Shown: positions 17,044 through 24,254 of the stretch, one piece after another
How positions within the stretch are numbered: position 1 is the stretch's first letter
Layout of the letters: each line of letters opens with the position of its first letter
Assembly: GCA_964576535.1 (NCBI GenBank)
Contig: CAZNWB010000004.1
Span: 1-64,000 of the forward strand
Reading direction: 5' to 3'
DNA from: 2-02-FULL-66-22 sp964576535
GTDB taxonomy: Bacteria > Methylomirabilota > Methylomirabilia > Methylomirabilales > 2-02-FULL-66-22
DNA length: 64,000 bases
Made by a program: the position numbers and the translations under genes
The notes under the pieces: generated by a model
Told to the model about the DNA's origin: nothing
The model's database searches: none
What the model saw: only the letters and a program-made list of their open reading frames with translations

Positions 17044-17736
17044 ATGCAATCCTCAAGAATGTCCAAGATACGGGAAGGGGCCGCTCAGGCGCTCTCTTAC
17101 GTAGGTGTGATTCTCGCACTTTCCGTCTTTGCGCTTGGAGTTCTCGGAGGTGGCCTCTATTTCGTCGTGATTCTCCTCACTGAGGGGCGGGATGGTCTTC
17201 TAATTCCCGCAACCCAGAGATGGCCGTTGGCCAGCCTTCTTTGGTGGGCAATGGTACTCGCCTTCATTCTCGGGACGGTGTTGGTGTGGCTCGGCGGCCG
17301 CATGAGCGCGGATCCGCGAAACAGATTCGAATTCCCACTCAGGGCTAGCGGGCGCACAATTTTGGACCTCGCACGCGTCGGCGGCTGGCCCCTGGCCTGC
17401 TTTGTCTTCGTGCTCTGGTTCATTGTGCGCCTTGATTTCGGACAGGCATTGCTCGGTGGAATCTTCTTCCTGGGTGGCATCGTTTTGTTGATTAGCCGTC
17501 TGCAATTCGGCGACCTGTCAGATCGCAAGTCTGGCCTTTATGTGAAGAACAGAGATCTAATAAACCTTCAGCAATGGTTTTGCGGCGAATGCGATAAGTG
17601 CTTCCTGCCGACCCACTGGCTCATAGCCGCAAGCTCCGATCGGTCTCCTGACTACACTGCCCAATGTCCGGAGTGCAGAGGCGGGAATACTCGTCGCGCT
17701 TCCATGCAACAGGAGGAGGAGTGTGAACGAGCGTAA
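17044..17736 (+). CDS. membrane protein with C-terminal zinc-ribbon
   Basis: 230 residues, AAGGAGG 9 nt upstream. Four hydrophobic segments (near 20-45, 62-82, 107-127, 132-148) are followed by a soluble tail with WFCGECDKCF and AQCPECRG, a four-Cys zinc ribbon. More AT-rich than the chromosome. No family recognised; could be a membrane-anchored effector or superinfection-exclusion type cargo, which is speculation. Confidence 0.6.
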   Translation: MQSSRMSKIREGAAQALSYVGVILALSVFALGVLGGGLYFVVILLTEGRDGLLIPATQRWPLASLLWWAMVLAFILGTVLVWLGGRMSADPRNRFEFPLRASGRTILDLARVGGWPLACFVFVLWFIVRLDFGQALLGGIFFLGGIVLLISRLQFGDLSDRKSGLYVKNRDLINLQQWFCGECDKCFLPTHWLIAASSDRSPDYTAQCPECRGGNTRRASMQQEEECERA

Positions 17737-17831
17737 GCGAAATGCAAGATATGCGGATCTCCCCCATTCACTTTGGCGTGTCATCGCTTTAGCCAAGAAT
17801 CCCTCGACTGAATCCCGGTATAGATTGCCTC

Positions 17832-18020
17832 ATGTGCCGAGCGGCCCTGAGATTGCGGAGACGGTCGGAGGCTAACGCGGAGCGGGATCAGAGGATTCGG
17901 GGGCTAGCAGTGCGACTGGCCCGGGACGTCGGGCTGACGCGGGACGATCTCGTCTGCCCCGGATCGGGCGGCTGGCATCAAGATTCGGGCAGAATGCCAG
18001 GCGGGGACGGGACGGGGTAA
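17832..18020 (+). CDS. CRAA-like basic microprotein
   Basis: 62 residues beginning MCRAALRLRRRSEANAERDQ, then RIRGLAVRLARDVGLTRDDLV. The opening resembles the CRAA-plus-basic-helix half of the protein at 18371 but lacks the upstream Cys pair. Its TAA overlaps the next ATG (TAATG), which suggests coupling. Confidence 0.4.
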   Translation: MCRAALRLRRRSEANAERDQRIRGLAVRLARDVGLTRDDLVCPGSGGWHQDSGRMPGGDGTG

Positions 18021-18211
18021 TGGAGAGAGTAGCGGAATGGATCTGCGAACCGTGCAAGAAGATTGTTCACAGAGTCGAGATCCTCGAGGACTGCGAGGAG
18101 GTTCTTTGGAGGCTACGCGACATGCACTGTGGCCTGTGTGGCGAACTGGCTTCCCTCACGGTGAGGAGGAAGGAGGAGGTCTCGGAGGAAGAGACTCAGG
18201 CACAGGGGTGA
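18020..18211 (+). CDS. zinc-finger microprotein
   Basis: 63 residues. Two CxxC pairs, ICEPCKK and HCGLCGE, separated by 29 residues, then an acidic tail. Start overlaps the previous stop; stop overlaps a GTG (GTGA) that begins the next, broken, paralog. Probably zinc-binding; function unknown. Confidence 0.5.
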   Translation: MERVAEWICEPCKKIVHRVEILEDCEEVLWRLRDMHCGLCGELASLTVRRKEEVSEEETQAQG

Positions 18212-18374
18212 GCGGAGCCGGAAGATTTCGCTTGAGCCCTCGGCCTGCTCGGACAGGTGCCGGGCAGCAACGCGGGAGGCTCAGCAAAGGCGGGAGCTGT
18301 CCCCGGCTCTGGAGCAGTTGGGGCGGGCCACCAGGCGTCTGGAGCGGATCTCACGGCGGGAGTCAGGGGCGTGA
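18208..18374 (+). pseudogene. frameshifted CRAA-family zinc-knuckle gene (copy B)
   Basis: GTG 18208 overlaps the previous stop, but the frame that matches copy A starts near 18237: SACSDRCRAATREAQ, then RELSPALEQLGRATRRLERIS, ending at TGA 18372-18374. A 1-nt deletion around 18236-18240 explains the break. The second half aligns with the 16807 protein over about 40 residues with mostly conservative changes. The lesion may be real or a draft-assembly error. Confidence 0.5.
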
Positions 18375-18565
18375 CTGGTCGGCAGAGCTCGGCCTGTTCC
18401 TCCCGGTGCCGGGCCGCCAAGAGCCGGCGGGAGCGTATCCGGAAGCAAGCCGAGCGGGACCGGCGGTTGTGGGCGCTGGCCGATGCGATCTTGCGGGAGT
18501 TGGGGGAGGGGAAAGGGGGACACCATGAAGGCGCTCGTGCTGATCGGGATGCTCTTGGTTCCTAG
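18371..18565 (+). CDS. CRAA-family zinc-knuckle microprotein (copy C)
   Basis: 64 residues from GTG 18371, overlapping the stop of copy B by GTGA. The opening SACSSRCRAAKSRRERIRK is followed by a basic helix AERDRRLWALADAILRELGE. Only two Cys, so metal binding would need a dimer or partner. The 3' end overlaps the start of the secreted protein gene by 41 nt. Confidence 0.5.
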   Translation: MTGRQSSACSSRCRAAKSRRERIRKQAERDRRLWALADAILRELGEGKGGHHEGARADRDALGS

Positions 18566-18830
18566 CCTGGCTTGGGCAGAGGGATGGGTCTTGGTTTCTC
18601 CTCCGTTTGAGATACGGGGAAACGAGGTCATTCACCTCGCCGTTCCACTAAGCCAGTGGGAGTATGTGGGGGCCTTTGATACGGCCAGAGAATGCGAGGA
18701 CGTGCGTCTAACACTAGCGCAGAAAGCAGAGAAGGACAAAACCTTGACGGCCCAGGCTAGCAAAATCGGCCAATGTATGCCCTACGCCCTTTGGTGGCAG
18801 TCGAAGCAGCCATCCCCTTGCAGCAAATGA
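18525..18830 (+). CDS. small exported protein
   Basis: 101 residues from ATG 18525. Signal peptide MKALVLIGMLLVPSLAWAEG with likely cleavage after AWA. The mature part has three Cys and ends QPSPCSK; it contains WEYVGAFDTARECEDVRLTL, a pattern seen in small periplasmic proteins of unknown function. Shine-Dalgarno GGGGG 6 nt upstream. Likely cargo of the element. Confidence 0.6.
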   Translation: MKALVLIGMLLVPSLAWAEGWVLVSPPFEIRGNEVIHLAVPLSQWEYVGAFDTARECEDVRLTLAQKAEKDKTLTAQASKIGQCMPYALWWQSKQPSPCSK

Positions 18831-18853
18831 TTCCCCGGCCATAAAGATTTCGC

Positions 18854-18879
18854 TTGACAACCTGTAACCGATGAGTTAC
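18854..18879 (+). promoter_or_regulatory. operator/promoter of the XRE gene
   Basis: TTGACA at 18854-18859. A dyad GTAAC-N6-GTTAC at 18864-18879 sits where the polymerase would bind, just before the ATG at 18885; this fits autorepression by the XRE protein. Confidence 0.5.
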
Positions 18880-18884
18880 CGTCC

Positions 18885-19085
18885 ATGACAACCAAGAGAT
18901 TCACCATGCGACTCAAGCGATTGCGGGCACAACGGAAGCTGAGTCAAGCGGGCCTGGCCGAACAGTCGGGGCTCTCCCGGGAATACATCGCCCGCTTGGA
19001 GTTGGGCCAGCAAGATCCGACGCTCGGCACCCTGGAGAAGCTGGCGAAGGCCCTCAAGGTGAAGGTGGGGAGGTTGCTGGAGTAG
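18885..19085 (+). CDS. XRE-family transcriptional regulator
   Basis: 66 residues. Almost the whole protein is a HTH_3 domain: MRLKRLRAQRKLSQAGLAEQ, then SGLSREYIARLELGQQDPTLGTL and ALKVKVGRLLE. The start could also be ATG 18906. Likely represses itself and perhaps the following AT-rich gene. Confidence 0.85.
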   Translation: MTTKRFTMRLKRLRAQRKLSQAGLAEQSGLSREYIARLELGQQDPTLGTLEKLAKALKVKVGRLLE

Positions 19086-19110
19086 TCAATTATCGAGAGG
19101 AGTAGCGATC

Positions 19111-19683
19111 ATGGAATTTCGGCTTATATATCAAGGGCGATTACCAGGGAGGGAAAAGGCAACCCGTGAGGAAAAGCAATTGATGCGCCGAATATTCCAC
19201 GGCCAAATGCGAGAATTGTGGAACCAGCAGCCACTAAAAGGGCTAGCGGAAGACTGCATTATTCCAAATCATCCGAGGTATGCAGATGGCGGCGACTTCG
19301 ACTTCTTTAAGAGGGTGGGAGATTTTCTATTTCTTCCACTTATCAGCCAAAAGACACTATTGATGGCTGAACTAGAGGTGTTGTTTCTGCGGCCACAGGA
19401 GCCGGGCTCTCTTGTCGGTCATGGTGGAGATATCGACAACCGAATAGCAACTGTGTTCGATGCCCTGAGGGTTCCAAGCGCTCAGGAGTTGCCTAAGGGG
19501 GATAAGCCTCAACCGGATGAGGTTCCGTTCTACTGTACTCTTGAAGACGACGGGCTCATTACCGCGATTTCCGTAGTAACCGACCGACTTCTACCTTATA
19601 AGGATCCGGCCGAAGTTCTCTTGGTGATTCGCGTTCGGACAAAAGTGAGGCAGTTGGCAACGATGAATCTGGCATTTGCTTAA
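19111..19683 (+). CDS. hypothetical protein with RusA-like DIDN motif
   Basis: 190 residues, clearly more AT-rich than its neighbours. It opens MEFRLIYQGRLP and contains GHGGDIDNRIATVFDALR near 108-125, which resembles the D-x-D-N motif of RusA-type Holliday-junction nucleases. The usual Lys after DIDN is absent (Arg instead) and the protein is longer than RusA (120). Placement after a small XRE gene suggests horizontally moving cargo. RusA kinship is inference; otherwise unknown. Confidence 0.5.
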   Translation: MEFRLIYQGRLPGREKATREEKQLMRRIFHGQMRELWNQQPLKGLAEDCIIPNHPRYADGGDFDFFKRVGDFLFLPLISQKTLLMAELEVLFLRPQEPGSLVGHGGDIDNRIATVFDALRVPSAQELPKGDKPQPDEVPFYCTLEDDGLITAISVVTDRLLPYKDPAEVLLVIRVRTKVRQLATMNLAFA

Positions 19684-19781
19684 TCTCTGCTCTCCACCAG
19701 ACATAAGACGCCCCCGCATCAGCGTCACCTGACCGGGGGCATGGCCCAGGACCCCACCGGGGGAGCATGAGGAGGGGCGTC

Positions 19782-20474
19782 ATGGAGAGGCAGTCAGCCC
19801 CCACGGATTTTTTGGACCTGGTGATCCGCGTGCATGGCCTGGCCGGGGCCAAGTTCCTCGTCGGCTTCGCGGCGGCGCAGCCCGGGATCACGGGCGACCC
19901 CAAGTTGCGGGCGACCCTCGAGCGGTGGCAGGCCGATCTGCGGCGCATCACCTGTGGCCGACCGGCCCGCAGAGTGCAGGAGCGCACGGATTCGCCCCGG
20001 CCTGCGGATCCACGCTTGGAGCAGTTGCACGAGGAGACGGAGGCGGCACGGGCGGACCAGCGGCGTGCGCGCATCGAGACAGCCGAGCGCCGAGCCCACC
20101 AGCTCGCCGGGTCGGCCTCCGGCGGGTTGTCAGGCCACGAAGACGATTGGCTCCTGAAGTACGACGAGCTCAGAAAGGAGGGGAAGGGGCACCTGGAGGC
20201 GATCCACCACATCGCAGGCTATGACCCGAAGGCGCCGCGCCAGCTTCAGGACCATATCCCGATGGATCTGGTTGTACCAGGAATCTCCCGAGCCCGGGCA
20301 CGAGCCAAGGCCCAGGCCGGAGAGCGCCGGAACGCAGAGATTATCTCGCTGGCTCGGGACGGATTGAGCCGGCGGGAGATTGCCGACAGGCTCACTCTCT
20401 CGTATGCGATAGTGTGTCTTGCACTGACGCGGGCGGGTATCCACCCCCCCGACCGGCGGCGAAAGACGACGTGA
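19782..20474 (+). CDS. HTH-containing hypothetical protein
   Basis: 230 residues from ATG 19782 (GAGGAGGGG 5 nt upstream). Helical N-terminus, a charged middle (RRARIETAERRAHQLAG), and a C-terminal homeodomain-like HTH: NAEIISLARDGLSRREIADRLTLSYAIVCLALTRAG. The HTH resembles resolvase/terminase-small type DNA-binding heads. Could be an element regulator; no enzymatic motif seen. Confidence 0.6.
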   Translation: MERQSAPTDFLDLVIRVHGLAGAKFLVGFAAAQPGITGDPKLRATLERWQADLRRITCGRPARRVQERTDSPRPADPRLEQLHEETEAARADQRRARIETAERRAHQLAGSASGGLSGHEDDWLLKYDELRKEGKGHLEAIHHIAGYDPKAPRQLQDHIPMDLVVPGISRARARAKAQAGERRNAEIISLARDGLSRREIADRLTLSYAIVCLALTRAGIHPPDRRRKTT

Positions 20475-20485
20475 GGAGGGGAGTG

Positions 20486-20770
20486 ATGGCCAAGCAGAGT
20501 CTCTGGCTTGCTTCGTTCCTCCTGCTCCTGCCCCTCGTGGCCGTCGCTGGGGACGAGTCCCCGCTGACCACGATTACCCCCGAGGGCGGGACCATCCGGC
20601 AGGAAGGGAACCGGCTGGACATCTTCGACCGAGAGAGCCGGCGCGAGGGCTACGGGATCCGCCGGGCTGATGGCTCCTGGGACCTGTTCCACCCGGACGG
20701 CCGGCGCCTCGGGACCATCCAGCCGGGCATCGGGGGACAGCCAGGACGGGTGGCGGTGCCGAAGCGGTAG
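20486..20770 (+). CDS. small exported protein
   Basis: 94 residues from ATG 20486 (GAGGAGGGGA upstream). Signal peptide MAKQSLWLASFLLLLPLVAVAG; the mature region has a repeated beta-hairpin look (GGTIRQEGNRLDIFDRES, YGIRRADGSWDLFHPDG, RLGTIQPG). Family not recognised. It lies 17 nt before the integrase. Confidence 0.6.
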   Translation: MAKQSLWLASFLLLLPLVAVAGDESPLTTITPEGGTIRQEGNRLDIFDRESRREGYGIRRADGSWDLFHPDGRRLGTIQPGIGGQPGRVAVPKR

Positions 20771-20787
20771 CGGAAAGGAGAGGCGCG

Positions 20788-21876
20788 ATGGGCATGCTCT
20801 ATCAACGAGGCAACGTGTGGTGGGTGAAATACTACGTCAACGGGCGGGCGGTTCGGGAGAGCACGGCGACGGAGAAGGAGACCGAGGCCCGCCGCTTCCT
20901 GAAAGACCGAGAAGGCAAGGCGGCTATCGGGCAGCCGATCCTCCCCCGGGCGGACCGGATCCGCTACGAAGAGGCCGCCCAGGATCTCCGGACCCACTAT
21001 CAGGTCACGGGCACCCGGAACCTCGAGGAAGCCGAGGCCCGCTTGACGCACCTGGACGTCTTCTTCGGTCCGTACCGTCTCGCCCGGATCGGTCCCGCCG
21101 ACGCGATGGCCTACGTGGAGAAGCGACAGAAGGAGGCCGCGTCGAACGGCACGATCAACCGGGAGCTGGCGATTCTCGGCCGGATGCTCCGGCTGGCCTA
21201 CGAGAACGGGAAGCTCCTCCGGCTCCCCGTGCTCCGGCAGCTCAAGGAGAATCCCCCGCGGCACGGCTTCTTCGAGCGGGAGCAGTTCGAGGCCGTCCGC
21301 CGGCACCTGCCCGAGGATCTGCGGGTGGCCGTGACCATCGCCCACACCTTCGGCTGGCGGATGCAGAGCGAGGTATTGAGCCTTGAGCTCCGGCAGCTTG
21401 ACTTGGACTCCGGGACGCTCCGGCTCGACCCTGGGGCCACGAAGAACAACGAGGGCCGCGTGGTGTACCTCACGCCAGAGCTGACGGCCATGCTCCGGGC
21501 CCAGACGGACCGTGTGATGCGTCTCATGCGGGAGCGAGGCGCCGTGATCCCGTACCTGTTCCCCCATCTCGAGGGGTGCCACCAGGGGAAGGCACGGCGG
21601 GACTTCCGGAAGGTCTGGAAGACGGCCTGCAAGTGGGGTGGCTGCTCCGGGATGCTCCGACACGACTTCCGGCGGACGGCGGTCCGGAACATGGTCAACG
21701 CCGGGGTCCCGGAGCGGGTGGCCATGGCGGTCACGGGGCACAAGACCCGGGCCGTGTTCGACCGCTACCATATCGTCAGCCCGGGCGACCTCCAAGAGGT
21801 GGCCCGTAAGCTCACGGGCACAATTTCGGGCACAGTGGGCATTTCTCAGCTTGACGGACAATCTGCAAGTGGTTAA
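20788..21876 (+). CDS. int: tyrosine-recombinase integrase
   Basis: 362 residues. N-terminal arm-binding region (GNVWWVKYYVNGRAVRES), SAM-like core-binding domain and catalytic domain. Catalytic residues: R191 (FGWRMQSE), K219 (GATKNNEG), H292 and R295 (LRHDFRRT), H318 (TGHKT) and nucleophile Y327 (FDRYH). It integrates and excises the element at tRNA-Pro. The gene runs up to the attachment site; its TAA stop forms the first three bases of the -10 box that serves the rebuilt tRNA, and its last 20 codons hold the GGGCACA arm-type repeats. Confidence 0.95.
   Translation: MGMLYQRGNVWWVKYYVNGRAVRESTATEKETEARRFLKDREGKAAIGQPILPRADRIRYEEAAQDLRTHYQVTGTRNLEEAEARLTHLDVFFGPYRLARIGPADAMAYVEKRQKEAASNGTINRELAILGRMLRLAYENGKLLRLPVLRQLKENPPRHGFFEREQFEAVRRHLPEDLRVAVTIAHTFGWRMQSEVLSLELRQLDLDSGTLRLDPGATKNNEGRVVYLTPELTAMLRAQTDRVMRLMRERGAVIPYLFPHLEGCHQGKARRDFRKVWKTACKWGGCSGMLRHDFRRTAVRNMVNAGVPERVAMAVTGHKTRAVFDRYHIVSPGDLQEVARKLTGTISGTVGISQLDGQSASG
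21816..21836 (+). promoter_or_regulatory. right GGGCACA repeat pair, candidate integrase arm site
   Basis: Two GGGCACA copies separated by ATTTC, followed by GT and another GGGCA. Matches 8976-8996 except at the centre. Lies inside the int gene 51 bp from the attachment site. Confidence 0.5.
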
Positions 21877-21879
21877 TAT
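21851..21879 (+). promoter_or_regulatory. element-supplied promoter for tRNA-Pro(GGG)
   Basis: TTGACG at 21851-21856, exactly 17 nt, TAATAT at 21874-21879. Position +1 would fall 2-4 nt before the tRNA. The TAA at 21874-21876 is also the int stop codon. Confidence 0.75.
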
Positions 21880-21887
21880 GCTTGCAT

Positions 21888-21929
21888 TCGGGGCGTGGCG
21901 CAGCCTGGTAGCGCACTGGCATGGGGGGC
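21888..21929 (+). repeat. right attachment site (attR), 42 bp
   Basis: Identical to 8829-8870. It forms the 5' portion of the intact tRNA-Pro gene, so this part of the tRNA is element-derived. Confidence 0.85.
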
Positions 21930-21965
21930 CAGGGGTCAGCGGTTCGAATCCGCTCGCCCCGACCA
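21889..21965 (+). tRNA. tRNA-Pro (anticodon GGG)
   Basis: 77 nt with encoded CCA. Acceptor CGGGGCG/CGCCCCG, D-stem GCGC, anticodon stem CTGGC/GCCAG with loop ATGGGGG, T-arm AGCGG-TTCGAAT-CCGCT. All stems pair perfectly. C1-G72 is typical of bacterial tRNA-Pro. Rebuilt by integration of the element. Confidence 0.95.
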
Positions 21966-22046
21966 ATTTCGTCGCGACGACTGACAGGCATCCCTCCGCT
22001 GGATTTCTCAATCCTTCACCATCGGATACAAGAGGTTGGGAGGGCG

Positions 22047-22829
22047 ATGGGACGGGAAGAGCGTCCCCTGATCCTGGTCTGCAATGACGACGGCATCGGG
22101 GCCGAGGGCCTGCGCGTGCTGGTGGAAAGCGTTCGCCCGCTGGGCGAGGTGGTGGTCGTGGCCCCGGACCGCGAGCGGAGCGCGACCGGACATTCGCTGA
22201 CGCTCAACCGGCCGCTGCGCGCCTCCCACCTGGACGAAGGCTGGTACAGCGTGGATGGGACGCCCACGGATTGCATCACCCTGGCGGTCATGGCCTTGCT
22301 GCCGCGGCGACCGCACCTGGTGGCTACGGGGATCAATCACGGCTCCAACATGGGCGACGACGTGACCTATTCCGGGACGGTGGCCTCCGCCTTCGAAGCG
22401 ACCTTGCAGGGAATCCCGGCCTTCGCGATGTCGCTGGCTGGCGACGGCGAGTACGATTTTCGAGGGGCCGGGGTGTTCGCCCGCCGGCTGGCGGAAGATA
22501 TCTTGGAGCGGGGGCTGCCGCGAGACACTCTGCTGAACGTGAATGTGCCCAATCTCGCGCCCGACGCTATCCGTGGCGTGGCCGTCACTCGCCAGGGCCG
22601 CCGCGTCTACAGCGAGACCGTGGTTCGCAAGATTGACCCGCGCGGCAAGGCCTACTACTGGATCGGGGGGATCGAACCCACGTGGGAGCGCCTGGGAGAC
22701 ACGGATTACGACGCGGTGACCAGCGGGTGGATCTCCGTGACCCCGCTTCACCTGGACCTCACGAATCACCGGGCCATCGACGAGCTGAAGGCCCGACGCC
22801 TGTCCATGAACGGCGAATCCCTGGCGTGA
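22047..22829 (+). CDS. surE: 5'/3'-nucleotidase SurE
   Basis: 260 residues from ATG 22047 (GGGAGGG upstream). Metal-dependent nucleoside-monophosphate phosphatase. Motif ILVCNDDGIGAEGL carries the metal-binding DD; AVAPDRERSATGHSLTL-like text (VVAPDRERSATGHSLT), DGTPTDC, and SGVNHGSNMG-like GINHGSNMGDDVTYSGTVASA complete the active site. Followed after 109 nt by pcm, the classical stationary-phase surE-pcm pair. Confidence 0.96.
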   Translation: MGREERPLILVCNDDGIGAEGLRVLVESVRPLGEVVVVAPDRERSATGHSLTLNRPLRASHLDEGWYSVDGTPTDCITLAVMALLPRRPHLVATGINHGSNMGDDVTYSGTVASAFEATLQGIPAFAMSLAGDGEYDFRGAGVFARRLAEDILERGLPRDTLLNVNVPNLAPDAIRGVAVTRQGRRVYSETVVRKIDPRGKAYYWIGGIEPTWERLGDTDYDAVTSGWISVTPLHLDLTNHRAIDELKARRLSMNGESLA

Positions 22830-22938
22830 GCCCGCGGAATCCAAAACCCGTCCGCCCAGCATGACGGGTGGCCGCAGGGAGGAGAATGGGGCTTTCCTTC
22901 GTGCCGGGGTTGTGCTAAGGTCCGCTCCTGAGGTGTCG

Positions 22939-23583
22939 ATGGAATTCGCCATCCCCAGGGAGCGCATGGTCACAGAGCAAGTCACCCGCCGGGGAGTCCG
23001 GGACGCGCGGGTGCTGCGGGCCATGGGCAAAGTTCCCCGGCATCGCTTTGTGGAAGAGGCCCTGAGCGGCCGGGCATACGGCGATTACCCGCTCCCCATC
23101 GGGGAGCGGCAAACCATCTCTCAGCCCTACATGGTCGCCTTGATGACCGAGGCGCTGGAGCTGGTCGGGCACGAGCGGGTCCTGGAGATCGGGACAGGAT
23201 CCGGATACCAAACGGCGATCCTGGCCGAGCTGTGCAGCAAGGTATATTCGATCGAGCGTATCAAGGGCCTGGCCGATCGGGCCATCCGGATGCTCGATAG
23301 CCTGGGCTATTACACCGTGCTCGTGCGGGTGGGGGATGGCTCCCTGGGCTGGCGGGAAGAGGCGCCGTTCGACGCCATCTTGGTCACCGCGGCGGCCCCC
23401 ACGATTCCCGACGCCCTGGTGGAGCAGTTGAGCCCCAAGGGTCGGCTCGTCGTGCCCGTTGGGGATGCCTACAGCCAGGAGCTCCGGAAGGGGGTCAAGG
23501 AAGACGAGGGAATGCGTTGGACCGACCTGGGTGGGTGCGTGTTCGTCAAGCTGATCGGTAACCAGGGGTGGTCCACGGATTGA
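22939..23583 (+). CDS. pcm: protein-L-isoaspartate O-methyltransferase
   Basis: 215 residues from ATG 22939, chosen because MEFAIPRERMV fits family N-termini; the frame is open further upstream. SAM-dependent repair of L-isoaspartyl residues in aged proteins. Motif I VLEIGTGSGYQTAIL (SAM binding), GERQTISQPYMVA upstream of it, FDAILVTAAAP, and the KGRLVVPVG strand are all present. Partner of surE. Confidence 0.96.
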   Translation: MEFAIPRERMVTEQVTRRGVRDARVLRAMGKVPRHRFVEEALSGRAYGDYPLPIGERQTISQPYMVALMTEALELVGHERVLEIGTGSGYQTAILAELCSKVYSIERIKGLADRAIRMLDSLGYYTVLVRVGDGSLGWREEAPFDAILVTAAAPTIPDALVEQLSPKGRLVVPVGDAYSQELRKGVKEDEGMRWTDLGGCVFVKLIGNQGWSTD

Positions 23584-23660
23584 GGCGAGGGAATCCTGAG
23601 CGACCGATCCCAACCGGGAAGACGACCACTCGCGTCTGGCGTGTGGTGCAGAAACGAATG

Positions 23661-23738
<78 letters not shown>

Positions 23739-23853
23739 CTCCTGTACGGCCCGTTGTCTTGATCGTGGAGGACCCGACGAACCCAGCCTCGCCGATGAGG
23801 CGGCGCCACACGTGGGACGGACGTTGGCGAAGGCAGGGGATGTGCGGGTGGAG

Positions 23854-23887
23854 GGCAAGCCGGACCACGGCTTGCCTTTCGTTTTTC
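23854..23887 (+). terminator. intrinsic terminator after tRNA-Pro(CGG)
   Basis: Perfect 9-bp stem GGCAAGCCG/CGGCTTGCC (23854-23862, 23868-23876), 5-nt loop, TTTCGTTTTT tail. Confidence 0.85.
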
Positions 23888-23908
23888 CCTGCATGCCGTT
23901 TCTCGGCG

Positions 23909-24226
23909 ATGGGTGCTGATCCACCCGCCTTCGCTCCCGGGGAGCGCACGGCGTCCCTGGAGGTGCAGGTGCGGGGCCGAGTGCAGGGCGTCGGGTTCCG
24001 GTACTTCACCCTGGAGGTTGCGCGCCGGCTCAACCTCAGCGGCTGCGTGATGAACCTGCGAGACGGAGGCGTGCGGGTCTACGCGGAAGGCCCTCGGGAT
24101 TCGCTGGAGGAATTCCTGAACACGCTCCAGCGGGGGCCGGGCGGCGCCCGCGTGCGGGAGGTGCAACCCTCCTGGGGAACAGCCAGCGGGCAGTATTCGA
24201 GCTTCAGCATCCAACCCACACAGTGA
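23909..24226 (+). CDS. acyP: acylphosphatase
   Basis: 105 residues from ATG 23909. Small ferredoxin-like hydrolase of acyl phosphates. VRGRVQGVGFRYFTLEVARRL holds the phosphate-binding loop and catalytic Arg; LSGCVMNLRDGGVRVYAEG holds the catalytic Asn. About 15 residues longer at the N-terminus than the usual 90, so the start may be slightly later. Followed 28 nt later by apt. Confidence 0.92.
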   Translation: MGADPPAFAPGERTASLEVQVRGRVQGVGFRYFTLEVARRLNLSGCVMNLRDGGVRVYAEGPRDSLEEFLNTLQRGPGGARVREVQPSWGTASGQYSSFSIQPTQ

Positions 24227-24254
24227 GTGCCACACACTGAATGGAGGGAGCGCC

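Larger units (their letters stand above)
8829..21929 (+). mobile_element. integrated 13.1-kb satellite-like element in tRNA-Pro(GGG)
   Basis: Bounded by 42-bp direct repeats of tRNA-Pro, with a tyrosine integrase at the right end next to the rebuilt tRNA. Inside are a toxin-antitoxin pair, HTH regulators, DnaB-like helicase, iteron-like repeats, large terminase, prohead-protease-like gene and many very small ORFs. No portal, major capsid, tail, lysis or relaxase gene was recognised. Composition of several cargo genes (9059-9906, 17044-17736, 19111-19683) is visibly more AT-rich than the chromosome around it. A phage satellite or decayed prophage are the main alternatives. Confidence 0.85.

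Noticed and set aside
20650..22011. 453-codon minus-strand frame opposite the integrase
   Set aside because: Shadow of int, which has all catalytic residues; it also runs across the tRNA-Pro gene.
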